DNA from: Chloroflexia bacterium
GTDB taxonomy: Bacteria > Chloroflexota > Chloroflexia > Thermomicrobiales > JALYUS01
Assembly: GCA_025928215.1 (NCBI GenBank)
Contig: JAICJW010000048.1
Span: 1-15,474, forward strand
Reading direction: 5' to 3'
DNA length: 15,474 bases
Part shown: in pieces, positions 15,326-15,474 of the stretch
Layout of the letters: each line of letters starts with the position of its first letter
Position numbering within the stretch: position 1 is the first letter of the stretch
The notes under the pieces: generated by a model
What the model was told of the DNA's origin: nothing
What the model saw: only the letters and a program-made list of their open reading frames with translations
Databases searched by the model: none
Translations under genes and position numbers: made by a program

Positions 15326-15474
15326 GTGCAAAATCCGTTATCGTGGAACTACTTGACCGATGTGCCCGCCCGCGACCAGATTTTCGGCCCGCTCTCGATC
15401 GTCTATCTTGCGATCTTCGTCCTCGGCCTCCTCGTGACGGTGATCGTCAATAATCAGACCCGCCGCATCTTTCC
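15326..15474 (+). CDS. Membrane protein, N-terminal part (cut by window edge)
   Basis: The first 49 codons of a gene that runs off the right edge. The GTG start has GAGGGGAG eight bases upstream and a promoter about 85 bp before it. The protein begins MQNPLSWNYLTDVPARDQIF, then a strong transmembrane helix (about 23-42, SIVYLAIFVLGLLVTVIV) and a basic NNQTRR turn. The frame is open to the last base. There is too little to name a family; it is probably a polytopic or bitopic inner-membrane protein. Confidence 0.65.
   Translation, partial: MQNPLSWNYLTDVPARDQIFGPLSIVYLAIFVLGLLVTVIVNNQTRRIF

Overview
The window is GC-rich bacterial DNA, densely coded on both strands and free of rRNA, tRNA, CRISPR or transposase genes. 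Several traits suggest a member of the Chloroflexota (Thermomicrobia-like): frequent GTG/TTG starts, Thr/Pro-rich lipoproteins, a short (~240-residue) RmlA-type nucleotidyltransferase, an ArgRS with a relaxed KMSKS loop, and small dispersed palindromes between genes. This placement is an impression from protein style, not a proven assignment.

Left part (1-5970). A repeat-rich lipoprotein on the minus strand (54-bp tandem repeats) lies divergently from an APH-family kinase. A one-TM small protein follows, then a lipoprotein gene broken by a single-base frameshift. Next come a convincing D(-)-tartrate dehydratase of the enolase superfamily (all five published TarD active-site positions match, and so does the length) and a two-TM split zinc-ribbon protein 14 bp behind it. 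Convergent to these is a minus-strand pair: an M50 site-2-type protease overlapping an HD-domain protein.

Middle part (5970-9760). dppD-dppF-like oligopeptide ABC ATPases form a two-gene minus-strand unit. It has its own extended -10 promoter, a ~175-nt leader and a rho-independent terminator, but no permease or binding protein in the window. Divergent from it, a tiny membrane protein is translationally coupled (overlapping stop/start) to a sugar-1-phosphate nucleotidyltransferase. The 3' end of that gene runs into heptanucleotide repeats that form a 25-bp inverted repeat.

Right part (9760-15474). An arginyl-tRNA synthetase gene is interrupted by one in-frame amber codon with the reading frame intact on both sides. 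A 101-bp palindromic repeat follows, then an arginase-family gene. After a perfect TATAAT box comes the most interesting locus: a 481-residue protein with a DUF4157 domain (HEAWH motif; the family is often linked to contractile-injection-system or other exported toxins), a variable C-terminal module that could be a nuclease-type toxin, and, 11 bp downstream, a small acidic protein in the position of an immunity protein. A truncated membrane-protein gene with its own promoter runs off the right edge.

Recurring extended -10 boxes of the form TGnTAyAmT are seen before several transcription units and probably reflect the housekeeping promoter of this organism.
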